NCBI RefSeq assembly: GCF_014651695.1
Contig: NZ_BMXJ01000006.1
Coordinates: 286,741 to 350,740 of the forward strand
DNA from: Nocardiopsis terrae
GTDB lineage: Bacteria; Actinomycetota; Actinomycetes; Streptosporangiales; Streptosporangiaceae
Length of the DNA: 64,000 nt
Direction of reading: 5' to 3'
In this document: positions 44,101 to 51,459 of the stretch, in pieces
Layout: the number at the start of each line of letters is the position of its first letter
Position numbering within the stretch: position 1 is the first letter of the stretch
Notes under the pieces: generated by a model
Database searches by the model: none
Told to the model about the DNA's origin: nothing
What the model saw: only the letters and a program-made list of their open reading frames with translations
Program-made: the position numbers and the translations under genes

Positions 44101-44282
44101 AGGGTGCTTCGGTACGTCGGGGGAGGTGTTCCCCAGAGTCTGCTCGCCAGCTCGTGCGCAGCCAAGGGACGGCCGCTGGCGAGCGCGAGATGGATCAGGA
44201 GTTCCCGCTCGCGTCCGGAGCCGAGGTCAACGGCCTTGTCGTTGGAGTACAGGTGGACGCTGCCGAGAACGTATAGCTGCAC
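41145..44282 (-). CDS. SARP-family regulator with NB-ARC and TPR domains (AfsR-like)
   Basis: This 1045-aa regulator has an OmpR-type winged helix (about 1-95; SGRERELLIHLALASGRPLAAHELASRLWG), a bacterial transcriptional activation domain (about 100-245), an NB-ARC ATPase (Walker A GMAGIGKSSLAM near residue 305; Walker B LLLILDDAAS) and C-terminal TPR repeats (about 700-1045). This is the AfsR architecture: a DNA-binding activator whose activity is gated by the ATPase and a TPR sensor. No biosynthetic cluster is adjacent; the four TGTCCA repeats before the transferase/PfkB pair are its most likely target. GTG at 44282 has GAGG 8 bases upstream. Third-position GC is lower than in flanking genes. 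Confidence 0.9.
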   Translation of the reverse strand: MQLYVLGSVHLYSNDKAVDLGSGRERELLIHLALASGRPLAAHELASRLWGTPPPTYRSTLHTYVTRLRRRLETAGIERTLLSHGASGYQFGIEPDNIDWSRLEGLRERAHALRRVDQRSAARTLLREAVRLRRDTPLSGLSGQWMTRMRFTMEQAYQEILVEWARLTLDAGEATEVLNVLDKALMLYPTNEALHGCVLRSLRSLGRTADALVVYQQLKERLEEELGVDPSTGLQREFEEILQATRPDPGPRRRGEGTQPSAAPPLDNLDRDQKLFRGRESELLLLTSRLRDTTSPSPHVWVISGMAGIGKSSLAMRAAHNVKSNFPHARLNVDLRGNHGHLSPLTPAEAITELLRLLRVPARHIPESLSEQVALWREHTRSMRLLLILDDAASAAQVIPLLPVGAESAVLITSRFQLTEINEADHLPLGLPSLSEAAEMFAAASGRSPWQVEEDSSLDDVITRCGRLPLALRLVATLLRLRPSWTLRSLSERLSVGRGGLDAFRVGQLDLAHVFDLALRSVSAEARRAFLRLGLHPTRIMSGPIAVALISSDEKAARCALAELVGACLIEEHEPDRFRLHTLVKDHAASTAQRELSPNTVRATRERMYESYLTRCTAADRILHPHRPGRDGHEFERQEPRWDRTRADCWFRSELPNLITLISTSQERDHGQATTKLAHAVAEYLDIHGPWHTAPSLHERACRELQGIGPVRESARGHFDLARALLRTGEVERALLCNRISHERWHQAGDDLGQAWAIAHQGLIRYVQGRYNMSLELLENALERFEMLGSRPGIVFALRNRGLCHLVTSDFHQAVADFSDVTRLLKGASDPLVLSNVQINLAGALQQMGFHREAWFLCETVLEIAQTNTDERREALAWANMGDLSVHRNKPEQAITCSKRALSCLERFHDPWTKLAVLSTMGSAYAIQGHPEKARDHFQQCLELQSFAPPNVTFDVHMGLADVEQDPDSSHRTVEHLERALKIATEHGLRKQRAQALHALGQQRLALGDKRGGRTELETAAALYEDLASPEATVVRSLLETLSRH

Positions 44283-44997
44283 CGATGGATCCTCATCGCA
44301 TGAAAACCCCCTCGACCAGGGTTACACATTCGCGCGTTCCAAAAAAGGCTTCATCCTTGTTTTTCTATTCTTGATGCCACTTGGTATTCATGTGGGCCTC
44401 GTGCATGTGCATTTTCGCGGTCATTTTCAAGTGAATTTGTTTCTGATGGTTTTCCTGTTCCTGGCGGGTGCGTTGTTCCCTGGGAACTTTGCGCACTCCT
44501 GGATTGATGGTTCTCTTGTTGGTGCTGCAGGTGGTGGACCGCCGGTCCGGTGAGGTGAACCCGGGCGGTCGAGGTCCGTGGCTGGTGGGCCGGGTCGCGG
44601 CCTTTCGTCGGTGGGAGGGCCAGTGCGGGCAGCCGCCGTAGCTGTGGGCGATCATCTGCCTGGGCCGGGACCGGGTATGGACGGTTCCTGGCTGGACCCG
44701 GCCAACCAGGGCACGAGCGCGGTTCGCAGACTGAGCGGGTGCGGCGGAGCCCTGATGTCCGAAGGGACGCGAGCCGGGGCCGTGGACACCCACGCATCCC
44801 TTCTCCGCTGTCGACGAGTCCGGACGAACGCAGCAGAAAGCAGCGTGGTCGGGTTGGTGCTCCTGGCATCGGCCGGGCTGATCGACCATCCGGGCGAGAC
44901 AGGGGGTTGACCACGCGGAACTCTGACGGCGGTCGTCACTCCGGCCCCGGGAAACGCGAAAGGCCAGAGCCGAAGCCCTGGCCTTCCGAACTGCTTG
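44283..44997. other. AT-richer intergenic region upstream of the SARP gene
   Basis: This 715-bp region holds no convincing gene. Its part 44330-44540 is clearly less GC-rich than the rest of the window. GTGCATGTGCATTTT (44401-44415) is the inverted copy of the element before the NB-ARC/TPR gene. A 19-codon frame on the minus strand (44365-44424; His- and Met-rich) and a 35-codon hydrophobic frame on the plus strand (44446-44553) exist but both lack ribosome sites. The right part, up to the tRNA-Val gene, shows nothing recognisable. Confidence 0.5.
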
Positions 44998-45071
44998 TGG
45001 GCGATACAGGACTCGAACCTGTGACCCCTACCGTGTCGAGGTAGTGCTCTAGCCAACTGAGCTAATCGCCC
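44998..45071 (-). tRNA. tRNA-Val (GAC)
   Basis: A complete cloverleaf: acceptor GGGCGAT/ATCGCCC, D arm TAGCTCAGTTGG, anticodon stem CTACC/GGTAG around the loop TCGACAC (anticodon GAC), and T arm CAGGTTCGAGTCCTG. No CCA is encoded. It is the last of three tRNA genes on this strand. Confidence 0.95.
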
Positions 45072-45084
45072 CAGTGAAACTGGG

Positions 45085-45155
45085 AGGTGGAGACGGGATT
45101 TGAACCCGTGTAGACGGCTTTGCAGGCCGCTGCCTCGCCTCTCGGCCACTCCACC
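45085..45155 (-). tRNA. tRNA-Cys (GCA)
   Basis: Acceptor GGTGGAG/CTCCACC, discriminator T, anticodon loop CTGCAAA (anticodon GCA), and T loop GGGTTCAAATCCC. It lies 14 bp from the tRNA-Val gene. Confidence 0.95.
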
Positions 45156-45196
45156 GAGTATCCGTGGGGCGGTTCCCCGCCCCAGCGTCTCCTCCG

Positions 45197-45269
45197 AGCG
45201 GACGACGGGATTCGAACCCGCGACCCTCACCTTGGCAAGGTGATGCTCTACCAGCTGAGCCACGTCCGC
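45197..45269 (-). tRNA. tRNA-Gly (GCC)
   Basis: Acceptor GCGGACG/CGTCCGC, D arm TGGCTCAGCTGGTAGAGC, anticodon loop TTGCCAA (anticodon GCC), T arm CGGGTTCGAATCCCG. It is the first gene of the Gly-Cys-Val cluster, an order common in actinobacteria. Confidence 0.95.
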
Positions 45270-45323
45270 TTGCTGCTCGGCCAGGCCCCCGCTTGCGTGG
45301 GCCCCGCCTTGCTGCTGATAAAG

Positions 45324-45351
45324 ACTTTAGCGGAGATTCGACAGACGGCAA
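45324..45351 (-). promoter_or_regulatory. Promoter of the tRNA-Gly/Cys/Val operon
   Basis: On the minus strand TTGCCG (45346-45351) and TAAAGT (45324-45329) are 16 bp apart, 55 bp before the first tRNA, in a relatively AT-rich stretch. Confidence 0.5.
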
Positions 45352-45476
45352 ATCGGAGCTCGTCGAGGGCGGTGCGGCGGTCACCTTGGAGGGCGCGCAC
45401 AGGCGGTAGCGTCCGCCTCGTGTGGCCCGGGTAGACAAGGGGGCACACCCTCGGAGGGCGGAGCGGACGGAGCAGC

Positions 45477-46670
45477 ATGGACATCCCCGTGGCGGACGGT
45501 TCGGCGTGCGGTGGTCACCGCGGCGCCACCTCGTGGGCGCGGGCGCGCGAACGGGCCCGGCGGCTGGGGGAGGAGCTGCGCTCCCCGGTGCGCGACCTCC
45601 CGCTGGAGCGGGCCCTGGGCGGTGTGCTCGCCGCCGACCTGAGGGCGCTGGTGGGGTCGCCCGCCTTCGACGCCTCGGCGATGGACGGGTTCGCGGTGGC
45701 GGGGGAGGGGCCGTGGACCCCGGTGGGCACCCAGCTGGCCGGGACCCCCGTGGCAGGGCTCTGTCTGGCGGAGGGCGAGGCCGTGGAGATCGCCACGGGC
45801 GCCCGGGTGCCGAAGGGGACCGAGGCGGTCCTGCCCTACGAACTGGCCGGGACCGCCGACGGCCGGGTGCGGGGCGAGGCCCATCGGGGCAGGCACGTGC
45901 GCTGGGCGGGTGAGGAGACCGCCCCGGGCGAGACGGTGCTGGAGGCGGGCACCGAGGTGGCCCCGGCGGTGCTGGGACTGGCCGCGAGCCTGGGCCACGA
46001 CAGCCTCCCAGTGCGCCTGCCGACGGTGTCGGTACTGGTCACCGGGGACGAGATCGCCACGGGCGGGCTGCCCGGCGAGGGTGTGGTGCGGGACGCGATC
46101 GGTCCGCTGATGCCCGGCCTGGTCGCCTGGGCCGGTGGGCACCTGGAGAGTTCCCGTGTACTGGGCGACGGCTACCGGGACCTGGACGAGGCCCTGACCG
46201 CGGGAGGAACCGACGTGGTCGTGGTGTGCGGGTCCTCCTCGAAGGGTCCCGCCGACCACCTGCGCGGGGTGCTGCGGGAGGCGGGTGCGCAGCCTGTCGT
46301 GGACGGTGTGGCCTGCCGTCCGGGGCACCCGCAGTTGCTCGCCCGCTCGGGAAACACCGCGTTCGTGGGGCTGCCCGGCAACCCGAACGCCGCCCTGGTG
46401 GCCTCCCTCACACTGCTGGTGCCGCTGCTGTGCGCGATGTCCGGGCGCACCGACCCGGCCCGGGCGACGGGGACGGTTCCGCTGTCCGGCGAGGTGCGTT
46501 CGAGGCCGGAGGACACCCGGCTGGTCGCGGTGCGGCTCCGGGAGGGCCGGGCCGAACCGGTGGGCCACGACCGGCCGGGCAGCCTGCGCGGCGCGGCCCT
46601 GGCCGAGGCGTACGCGGTGGTGCCCCCCGGCTGGGCGGGCACGGAGGTGGAGCTGCTGCGACTGCCTTGA
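45477..46670 (+). CDS. moeA: Molybdopterin molybdenumtransferase MoeA-like
   Basis: This 397-aa protein inserts molybdenum into adenylylated molybdopterin. It has the MoeA N-terminal motif SPAFDASAMDGFAV (Asp-Gly of the MoCo site), EIATGARVPKGTEAVLPYE, the MogA-like domain with VSVLVTGDEIA and VVVCGSSSKGPADHL (usually GGxSxG, here GSSSKG), LPGNPNAALVASLTLLVPLL, and the C-terminal domain. No other moa/mob gene is adjacent. The start at ATG 45477 is close to GGAG. It is convergent with an MFS gene. Confidence 0.88.
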   Translation: MDIPVADGSACGGHRGATSWARARERARRLGEELRSPVRDLPLERALGGVLAADLRALVGSPAFDASAMDGFAVAGEGPWTPVGTQLAGTPVAGLCLAEGEAVEIATGARVPKGTEAVLPYELAGTADGRVRGEAHRGRHVRWAGEETAPGETVLEAGTEVAPAVLGLAASLGHDSLPVRLPTVSVLVTGDEIATGGLPGEGVVRDAIGPLMPGLVAWAGGHLESSRVLGDGYRDLDEALTAGGTDVVVVCGSSSKGPADHLRGVLREAGAQPVVDGVACRPGHPQLLARSGNTAFVGLPGNPNAALVASLTLLVPLLCAMSGRTDPARATGTVPLSGEVRSRPEDTRLVAVRLREGRAEPVGHDRPGSLRGAALAEAYAVVPPGWAGTEVELLRLP

Positions 46671-46735
46671 ACCGTTCCGCCGTCCGTCCCCGCGTCGGAC
46701 GCCGTCCCCGGAATCCGGGCGGCGCCGGACACGGG

Positions 46736-46764
46736 TCGGCCCCCGGGGTTCTCCCGGGGGCCGA
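46736..46764. terminator. Bidirectional terminator between moeA and MFS genes
   Basis: A perfect 12-bp stem TCGGCCCCCGGG/CCCGGGGGCCGA (arms 46736-46747 and 46753-46764) with a 5-nt loop lies between two convergent stop codons. Confidence 0.75.
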
Positions 46765-46809
46765 ACGGTTCGTCCCGTGACGGGCCCGCCGCACGTCTGC
46801 GGGCGGCGG

Positions 46810-48510
46810 CTACCTCGCGGACTCGGCGGAGCCCGTGCCCGCGGGGGTCTCCCGGGTCCCGTCACCCCCGTCCGCGGAGGCGTGCCCGGCCCTGGCGGCC
46901 TCGGACCGCCCGTGCTGCACCACCTCGGACTCCTGGGCCTCCACCGCCGGGTTGCCGCGTCCGCGCAGCAGGAACCAGGCCTGGAACGCCGCCGCCAGCA
47001 CGATCACCACGGCGATGACCGAGGTCAGGTGCATACCTTCGGTGAACGCCAGCCGCGCCGAGTCCATCAGCGCAGCCCCGCTGGTACCGCCCAGGTCGGT
47101 GGCGGTGTTGGCGGCCCCGCCCAGGGTCTCCCGCGCCGCGTCGGTGGCGTCGGCGGGAACCCCGTCCACCTCGGTGAGGTGGTTGCGGTAGAACGCGGTC
47201 AGGACGCTGCCCAGCACCGCGACGCCCAGTGCCCCGCCCAGCTCGTAGGCGGTCTCGGAGATCGCGGAGGCGGCGCCCGCCCGCTTGGGCGGGGCGGCCG
47301 ACATGATCGCCCCGTTGGTGAGCGTCTCGGCGAAACCGGAGCCCAGGGCGATCAGCAGGAAGGCCGTGACCACGAGGCCGATGCCGCGGCTGACGTCGTC
47401 GGCGGGGGTGAGCACCAGGGTGGCGAACCCGGCCGCCGTCACGAGCAGGGAGGCCCCGATCACGGTGGCCAGGCTCAGGTGCCGCGCCACCCGGGCGGCG
47501 ATCAGGCTGGCCACGACCGACAGGACGAGCCCCGGCAGCAGCACGACGCCCGCGCGCATCGGTGAGACACCGAGCACCAGCTGCAGGTACTGGGTGAGGA
47601 AGAACAGCGACCCCACCATGGAGAACACGATCATCAGGTTGGTGACCACGGCCACGCTGAACACGCGGGACCGGAACAGGTCCACGTCGATCAGCGGGTC
47701 CCTGAGCCCGCGCTGCCGCCGGACGAACAGGTAGCCCACGGCCAGGCCGAACACCAGGGACAGGACCGGCAGGAGTTCGGGGCCCTCGGTGGCCAGCTTC
47801 TTGATGCCGTAGACGGCGGGCAGCATGGCGCCGAGCGAGAGCACGACGCTGAGGAGGTCGATCCGGCTGGAGTCGGGGTTGCGGGACTCGCGCACCAGCA
47901 GCGGCACCAGGACCAGGATCAGCGCCATCACGGGCAGGTTGATCAGGAAGACCGAGCCCCAGAAGAAGTGCTCCAGGAGCCAGCCGCCCAGGATCGGGCC
48001 GAGGGCGGCGCCGCCGGAGAACCCGGACGCCCAGATCGCGATGGCCAGCAGCCGCTGGCGCGGGTTCAGGAAGATGTTGCGCAGCAGGGACAGGGTCGAG
48101 GGCATCAGTGAGGCCCCCGCGACGCCGAGCAGGGCCCGGGCGAGGATCAGGGTCTCGGCGTTGGGTGAGAAGGCGGCCAGCAGGGAGGCCGTGCCGAAGG
48201 CGGCCGACCCGGCCATGAGCAGGCGGCGCCGTCCGATCCGGTCGCCGAGCGACCCCATGGTGATCAGCAGCCCGGCCAGGACGAAGCCGTAGATGTCGAT
48301 GATCCACAGCAGTTGGCCCGAGGTGGGTTTCAGTGCCTCGCTCAGGGCGGGCACGGCGAACCCGAGCACGGTCATGTCGACCGAGATCAGGACGACGGGC
48401 AGGACCAGGACGGCGAGTGCCGCCCACTCGCGCGGTCCCGCGAGCGCGGGCGGGCCCCCGTGGTCCCCGTGCGCGCGGGTGGTGCCGTTGCCGGCCTCGG
48501 CGGAACTCAT
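46810..48510 (-). CDS. MFS multidrug exporter, DHA2 (EmrB/QacA-like) family
   Basis: This 566-aa transporter has about 14 hydrophobic helices, motif A GSLGDRIGRRRLLMAG after helix 2, and the helix-1 aspartate pattern DMTVLGFAVPAL seen in QacA-type proton/drug antiporters. A hydrophilic tail of about 40 residues ends the chain. ATG at 48510 is chosen with GAGAGGGAAAG upstream; the frame continues to 48708 but that part overlaps the operator. It is divergent from a TetR gene, the usual pairing for a drug-inducible exporter. Confidence 0.92.
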   Translation of the reverse strand: MSSAEAGNGTTRAHGDHGGPPALAGPREWAALAVLVLPVVLISVDMTVLGFAVPALSEALKPTSGQLLWIIDIYGFVLAGLLITMGSLGDRIGRRRLLMAGSAAFGTASLLAAFSPNAETLILARALLGVAGASLMPSTLSLLRNIFLNPRQRLLAIAIWASGFSGGAALGPILGGWLLEHFFWGSVFLINLPVMALILVLVPLLVRESRNPDSSRIDLLSVVLSLGAMLPAVYGIKKLATEGPELLPVLSLVFGLAVGYLFVRRQRGLRDPLIDVDLFRSRVFSVAVVTNLMIVFSMVGSLFFLTQYLQLVLGVSPMRAGVVLLPGLVLSVVASLIAARVARHLSLATVIGASLLVTAAGFATLVLTPADDVSRGIGLVVTAFLLIALGSGFAETLTNGAIMSAAPPKRAGAASAISETAYELGGALGVAVLGSVLTAFYRNHLTEVDGVPADATDAARETLGGAANTATDLGGTSGAALMDSARLAFTEGMHLTSVIAVVIVLAAAFQAWFLLRGRGNPAVEAQESEVVQHGRSEAARAGHASADGGDGTRETPAGTGSAESAR

Positions 48511-48644
48511 CTTTCCCTCTCGGTCGGTGGGTGTCGCGCCGCTCGGGGTGAGGGGCGCACGGGACCCGGAGGGGTGTCGGTGCCGTCCGGGCGGGGCGGG
48601 AAGTCTGGTCGACCGAGGGTGAGGACACAGCTCGGGACTCTTCA

Positions 48645-48682
48645 ACCGTCCAGACGGTACAGTACCGTCCAGCCGGTACAGT
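48645..48682. promoter_or_regulatory. Tandem 19-bp TetR operators
   Basis: Two direct 19-bp repeats (48645-48663 and 48664-48682) differ by one base; each holds the palindrome ACCGTC-CA-GACGGT (second copy one mismatch). TACAGT at the end of the second copy (48677-48682) lies 7 bases before the TetR GTG start, suitable as a leaderless -10. Repression of both TetR and exporter is expected. Confidence 0.8.
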
Positions 48683-48689
48683 GTCAATC

Positions 48690-49241
48690 GTGAGCACATC
48701 GAACACACGCGAGCGCATCCTCGACGCCCTGCAGGACATCCTGATCAGCGACGGCTACTCCTCGGTGACCCTGGAGGCCGTCGCCCGGGCGGCCGAGGTG
48801 TCCAAGGGCGGCCTGCTCTACCACTTCCCGTCCAAGGCGGACCTGATGGACGGGTTGGTCAAACGCCTCGGTGAACTGGCCGAGGCCGAGTTCGCCGAGG
48901 CCAGGGAGAGCGAGGAGGGGGTGGTCCGGATCTTCCTGCGCACCTCGACGCCGCAGAGCACCGAGGAAAGGGAGCTGTACTGGTCGGTCATCGCCGCCCT
49001 GCGCAGCCACGAGGACCTGGGGGAGGAGTCGGTCCGCTACGTGCAGTACCTGTTCACCCACTGGGGCGAGCTGCTGCACGAGGAACTGACCGACCCGGTC
49101 CTGGCGGAGACCATCCTCCGCGCCGGTGACGGCCTGTACATGGCCGAGATCGCCGGGCTGCCCAGGCCCGACCCCGAACTCACCCGGCGGATGATCGACC
49201 GGCTGGTCGAGGAGTCGGACCGGGTGCGCCGCAAACGCTGA
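48690..49241 (+). CDS. TetR-family repressor of the MFS exporter
   Basis: This 183-aa regulator has a TetR helix-turn-helix (YSSVTLEAVARAAEVSKGGLLYHFPSKADLM) and a helical ligand domain. GTG 48690 is chosen because the upstream in-frame GTG 48681 falls in the operator and a leaderless -10 sits 7 bases before 48690. It is divergent from the EmrB/QacA exporter and probably de-represses it on binding a drug or toxic ligand. Confidence 0.88.
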   Translation: MSTSNTRERILDALQDILISDGYSSVTLEAVARAAEVSKGGLLYHFPSKADLMDGLVKRLGELAEAEFAEARESEEGVVRIFLRTSTPQSTEERELYWSVIAALRSHEDLGEESVRYVQYLFTHWGELLHEELTDPVLAETILRAGDGLYMAEIAGLPRPDPELTRRMIDRLVEESDRVRRKR

Positions 49242-49732
49242 GCGGGTCCGGTGGGAGCCGGCCCTCCAGTGCCCGGACCTCGCTGCCCCCCATCCGGGCG
49301 CGCCCCGCACGGGCCGCCCTCCCCGCGGCTTCTGGGATCATCGTGGCCGGTGCACCCCGCGGTGGTCCCGGCCTCGGCGGCGCATCCCGTTTTCCGCCGC
49401 CCGGGGGCGGGTATCGCGCGGGCACGAGTGCCGGACGCCGGTCGCGTGCGGTGCCGGAGGTCCTTGCCGACAGGTGCCGGGTGTTGTCTCCGGAAGATGA
49501 CGGTGTGGTGCTGTTCACGTGTCCCGGAACGTGGTTTACTTCCGAGTAACTTCGTTGCCGCTACCGGGCTCCGGGCACCTCGGAAGCCCGCCGAACTGGC
49601 GAGGTGAGGTGTGCACTACCTCGATATGCGGGGCGTGCCGTGTCGAACGGGAGGCTTCCCTTGGCAAGACTGTTCACACCCCGCCGGAGCGTCCACGGGG
49701 TGAGGACACGCACACGGGAGAGCGGGGAGCGG
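49242..49732. other. Intergenic region with a TTACT-N4-AGTAA dyad
   Basis: No credible gene is found in 491 bp between the TetR and manA genes; open frames here have no family features. TTACTTCCGAGTAA (49536-49549) is a perfect 5-bp-arm inverted repeat 184 bp before the manA ATG. It resembles TetR-type operators seen upstream of fatty-acid genes in actinobacteria, but none adjoins it. Confidence 0.45.
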
Positions 49733-50917
49733 ATGCACAGGCTCACCAACCAGGTACGGCCGTACGCCTGGGGAGCGCGCACCGCCATCCCGCGCCTGCT
49801 GGGGACCGAGCCCGACGGCACGCCGCAGGCGGAGCTGTGGCTGGGCGCCCACCACGGCGCCCCCAGCACCGTCCACTGCGACGGCGGTCCCCGGCCCCTG
49901 CCCGGCCTGATCGCGGAGGACCCCCGCCGCGTACTCGGCCCCGGCACCGCCGAACGCTTCGGTGCCCGCCTGCCCTACCTCCTCAAGTACCTGGCCGCCG
50001 AGGCGCCGCTCTCCCTCCAGGTGCACCCCGACGCGGCCCGGGCCCGCTCCGGCTACGAGGCCGAGGAACGCGCCGGGATCCCGGTCGACGCACCCCACCG
50101 CAACTACCGGGACCCCCACCACAAACCCGAACTGCTCCTCGCCCTGGAGCCCTTCGAGGCGCTGTGCGGCTTCCGTGAACCCGCCGCCACCGTCGCCGAC
50201 CTCATCGGCCTGGACAACGAACTGGCCAACCTGCTGCGTCAGGACCTGTCCGCCGCCGACACCCACGGCGCGCTCCGGGCCGCACTCACCCGCCTGTTGA
50301 CGCTCCCCGCCGCCGACCACGGCCGACTGATCGGCGACTTCGTCCGGGAGTGGTCCGGCAGGGGCAGGCGCGGCGCCCACGCCGAGATCGTCGTGGACCT
50401 GGCCGACCGCTACCCCGGCGACCCCGGTGCGGTCGCCGCGCTCCTGCTGAACCGGGTCACCCTGTGGCCCGGGCAGGCCCTCTTCCTCCCGGCGGGCAAC
50501 CTGCACGCCTACCTCCAGGGCACCGCCGTCGAGGTGATGGCCAGCTCCGACAACGTGCTCCGCGCAGGTCTGACCGCCAAGCACGTCGACGCCCCGGAGC
50601 TGCTCGACGTGGTGGACTTCTCCGTACTGCCGATCCCTTACGCCCAGCCCGGTTTCCTGGACGGCCGCCGCGAGTTCCGCCCGTCCGCCCCCGAGTTCGC
50701 CCTGCACGAGATCGGCCCCGGCCGGATCGCCGCCCACCTGCCCGGCGACGGCCCCACCGTGGTCCTGGCGCTGCACGGCAACGTGGACCTGGTCGCCGAG
50801 GTCGGCGAGGGGGTCACCCTGCGCCGCGGGGAGTCCGTGTTCGTCCAGGCCGACAGCGGACCCATCAAGGTCGAGGGACGCGGCCACGTCGTCGCCGCCA
50901 CCGTCGGGGAGCACTGA
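49733..50917 (+). CDS. manA: Mannose-6-phosphate isomerase, class I
   Basis: This 394-aa zinc enzyme interconverts mannose-6-phosphate and fructose-6-phosphate. The N-terminus RLTNQVRPYAWGARTAIPRLLG, the zinc motif LSLQVHPD and the pattern DPHHKPELLLALEPFEALCGF (HKPE) are conserved, and GQALFLPAGNLHAYLQG with the second zinc histidine follows. ATG at 49733 has GGGGAG upstream. It supplies precursors of mannose-containing glycoconjugates. It is followed by an FKBP gene, probably a separate unit. Confidence 0.93.
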   Translation: MHRLTNQVRPYAWGARTAIPRLLGTEPDGTPQAELWLGAHHGAPSTVHCDGGPRPLPGLIAEDPRRVLGPGTAERFGARLPYLLKYLAAEAPLSLQVHPDAARARSGYEAEERAGIPVDAPHRNYRDPHHKPELLLALEPFEALCGFREPAATVADLIGLDNELANLLRQDLSAADTHGALRAALTRLLTLPAADHGRLIGDFVREWSGRGRRGAHAEIVVDLADRYPGDPGAVAALLLNRVTLWPGQALFLPAGNLHAYLQGTAVEVMASSDNVLRAGLTAKHVDAPELLDVVDFSVLPIPYAQPGFLDGRREFRPSAPEFALHEIGPGRIAAHLPGDGPTVVLALHGNVDLVAEVGEGVTLRRGESVFVQADSGPIKVEGRGHVVAATVGEH

Positions 50918-51017
50918 GGGCCGGGGCGGGGCGCCCGGCGGGACTGGCAGAGAACACCGGGCACCACCGATAGCCTGGGCCCTTCTGTCCACGTGTTTCC
51001 AAGAGGGGGACCCCACC

Positions 51018-51392
51018 ATGGCGCTTGAGCGTCCCGAGATCGACTTCATCGAGGGCCCGCCGCCCGCGGACCTGGAGATCACCGACATCACGGTCGGCGA
51101 GGGCGACCAGGCCGGGCACGGCAGCACCGTCAGCGTGCACTACGTCGGCGTCGCGCACTCCTCCGGCGAGGAGTTCGACGCCAGCTGGAACCGCGGCGAG
51201 CCCCTGCGCTTCCGCCTGGGCTCCGGTCAGGTCATCTCCGGCTGGGACCAGGGCGTCATGGGCATGCGCGTCGGCGGCCGCCGTCAGCTGGTCATCCCGC
51301 CGCACCTGGCCTACGGCGACCGCGGCGCCGGCGGCGTCATCAAGCCGGGGGAGACCCTGGTGTTCGTCGTCGACCTGGTCGACGTCAACTAG
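51018..51392 (+). CDS. FKBP-type peptidyl-prolyl cis-trans isomerase
   Basis: This 124-aa single-domain FKBP starts ALERPEIDFIEGPPPADLEITDI, with the fold core VSVHYVGVAHSSGEEFDASWNRGEPLRFRLGSGQVISGWDQGVMGMRVGGRRQLVIPPHLAYG. The active-site Tyr, Phe, Asp and Trp residues are present. There is no signal peptide, so it acts in the cytoplasm. ATG at 51018 follows AAGAGGGGGA. It ends at a strong bidirectional terminator. Confidence 0.95.
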   Translation: MALERPEIDFIEGPPPADLEITDITVGEGDQAGHGSTVSVHYVGVAHSSGEEFDASWNRGEPLRFRLGSGQVISGWDQGVMGMRVGGRRQLVIPPHLAYGDRGAGGVIKPGETLVFVVDLVDVN

Positions 51393-51405
51393 GCCTCCGA
51401 GCACA

Positions 51406-51443
51406 AGGGCCCGTGCCGCGCTGGCGCGCGCGGCACGGGCCCT
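51406..51443. terminator. Perfect 16-bp bidirectional terminator
   Basis: Arms 51406-51421 and 51428-51443 (starting AGGGCCCGTGCCG) are perfectly complementary with a 6-nt loop, between the FKBP stop and the stop of the opposing acyl-CoA dehydrogenase. Confidence 0.8.
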
Positions 51444-51459
51444 CCCTCGTTCCCGCTAG

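Noticed and set aside
41145..44282. Pathway-specific regulator of an antibiotic cluster
   Set aside because: No polyketide, peptide synthetase or terpene genes in the 20 kb on either side.
44365..44424. 19-codon His/Met-rich minus-strand frame before the SARP gene
   Set aside because: No ribosome site, and it overlaps the repeated AAAATGCA element; metal-like residues may be chance.
44578..44910. 110-codon plus-strand frame upstream of the tRNA cluster
   Set aside because: No ribosome site, no recognisable fold, and it overlaps other frames of equal quality.
36001..44997. Prophage or integrative element
   Set aside because: No integrase, transposase, phage structural gene or duplicated tRNA end was found.
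49251..49607. Open frames in the gap before manA
   Set aside because: No family features and no clear start; codon pattern not better than in the other frames.
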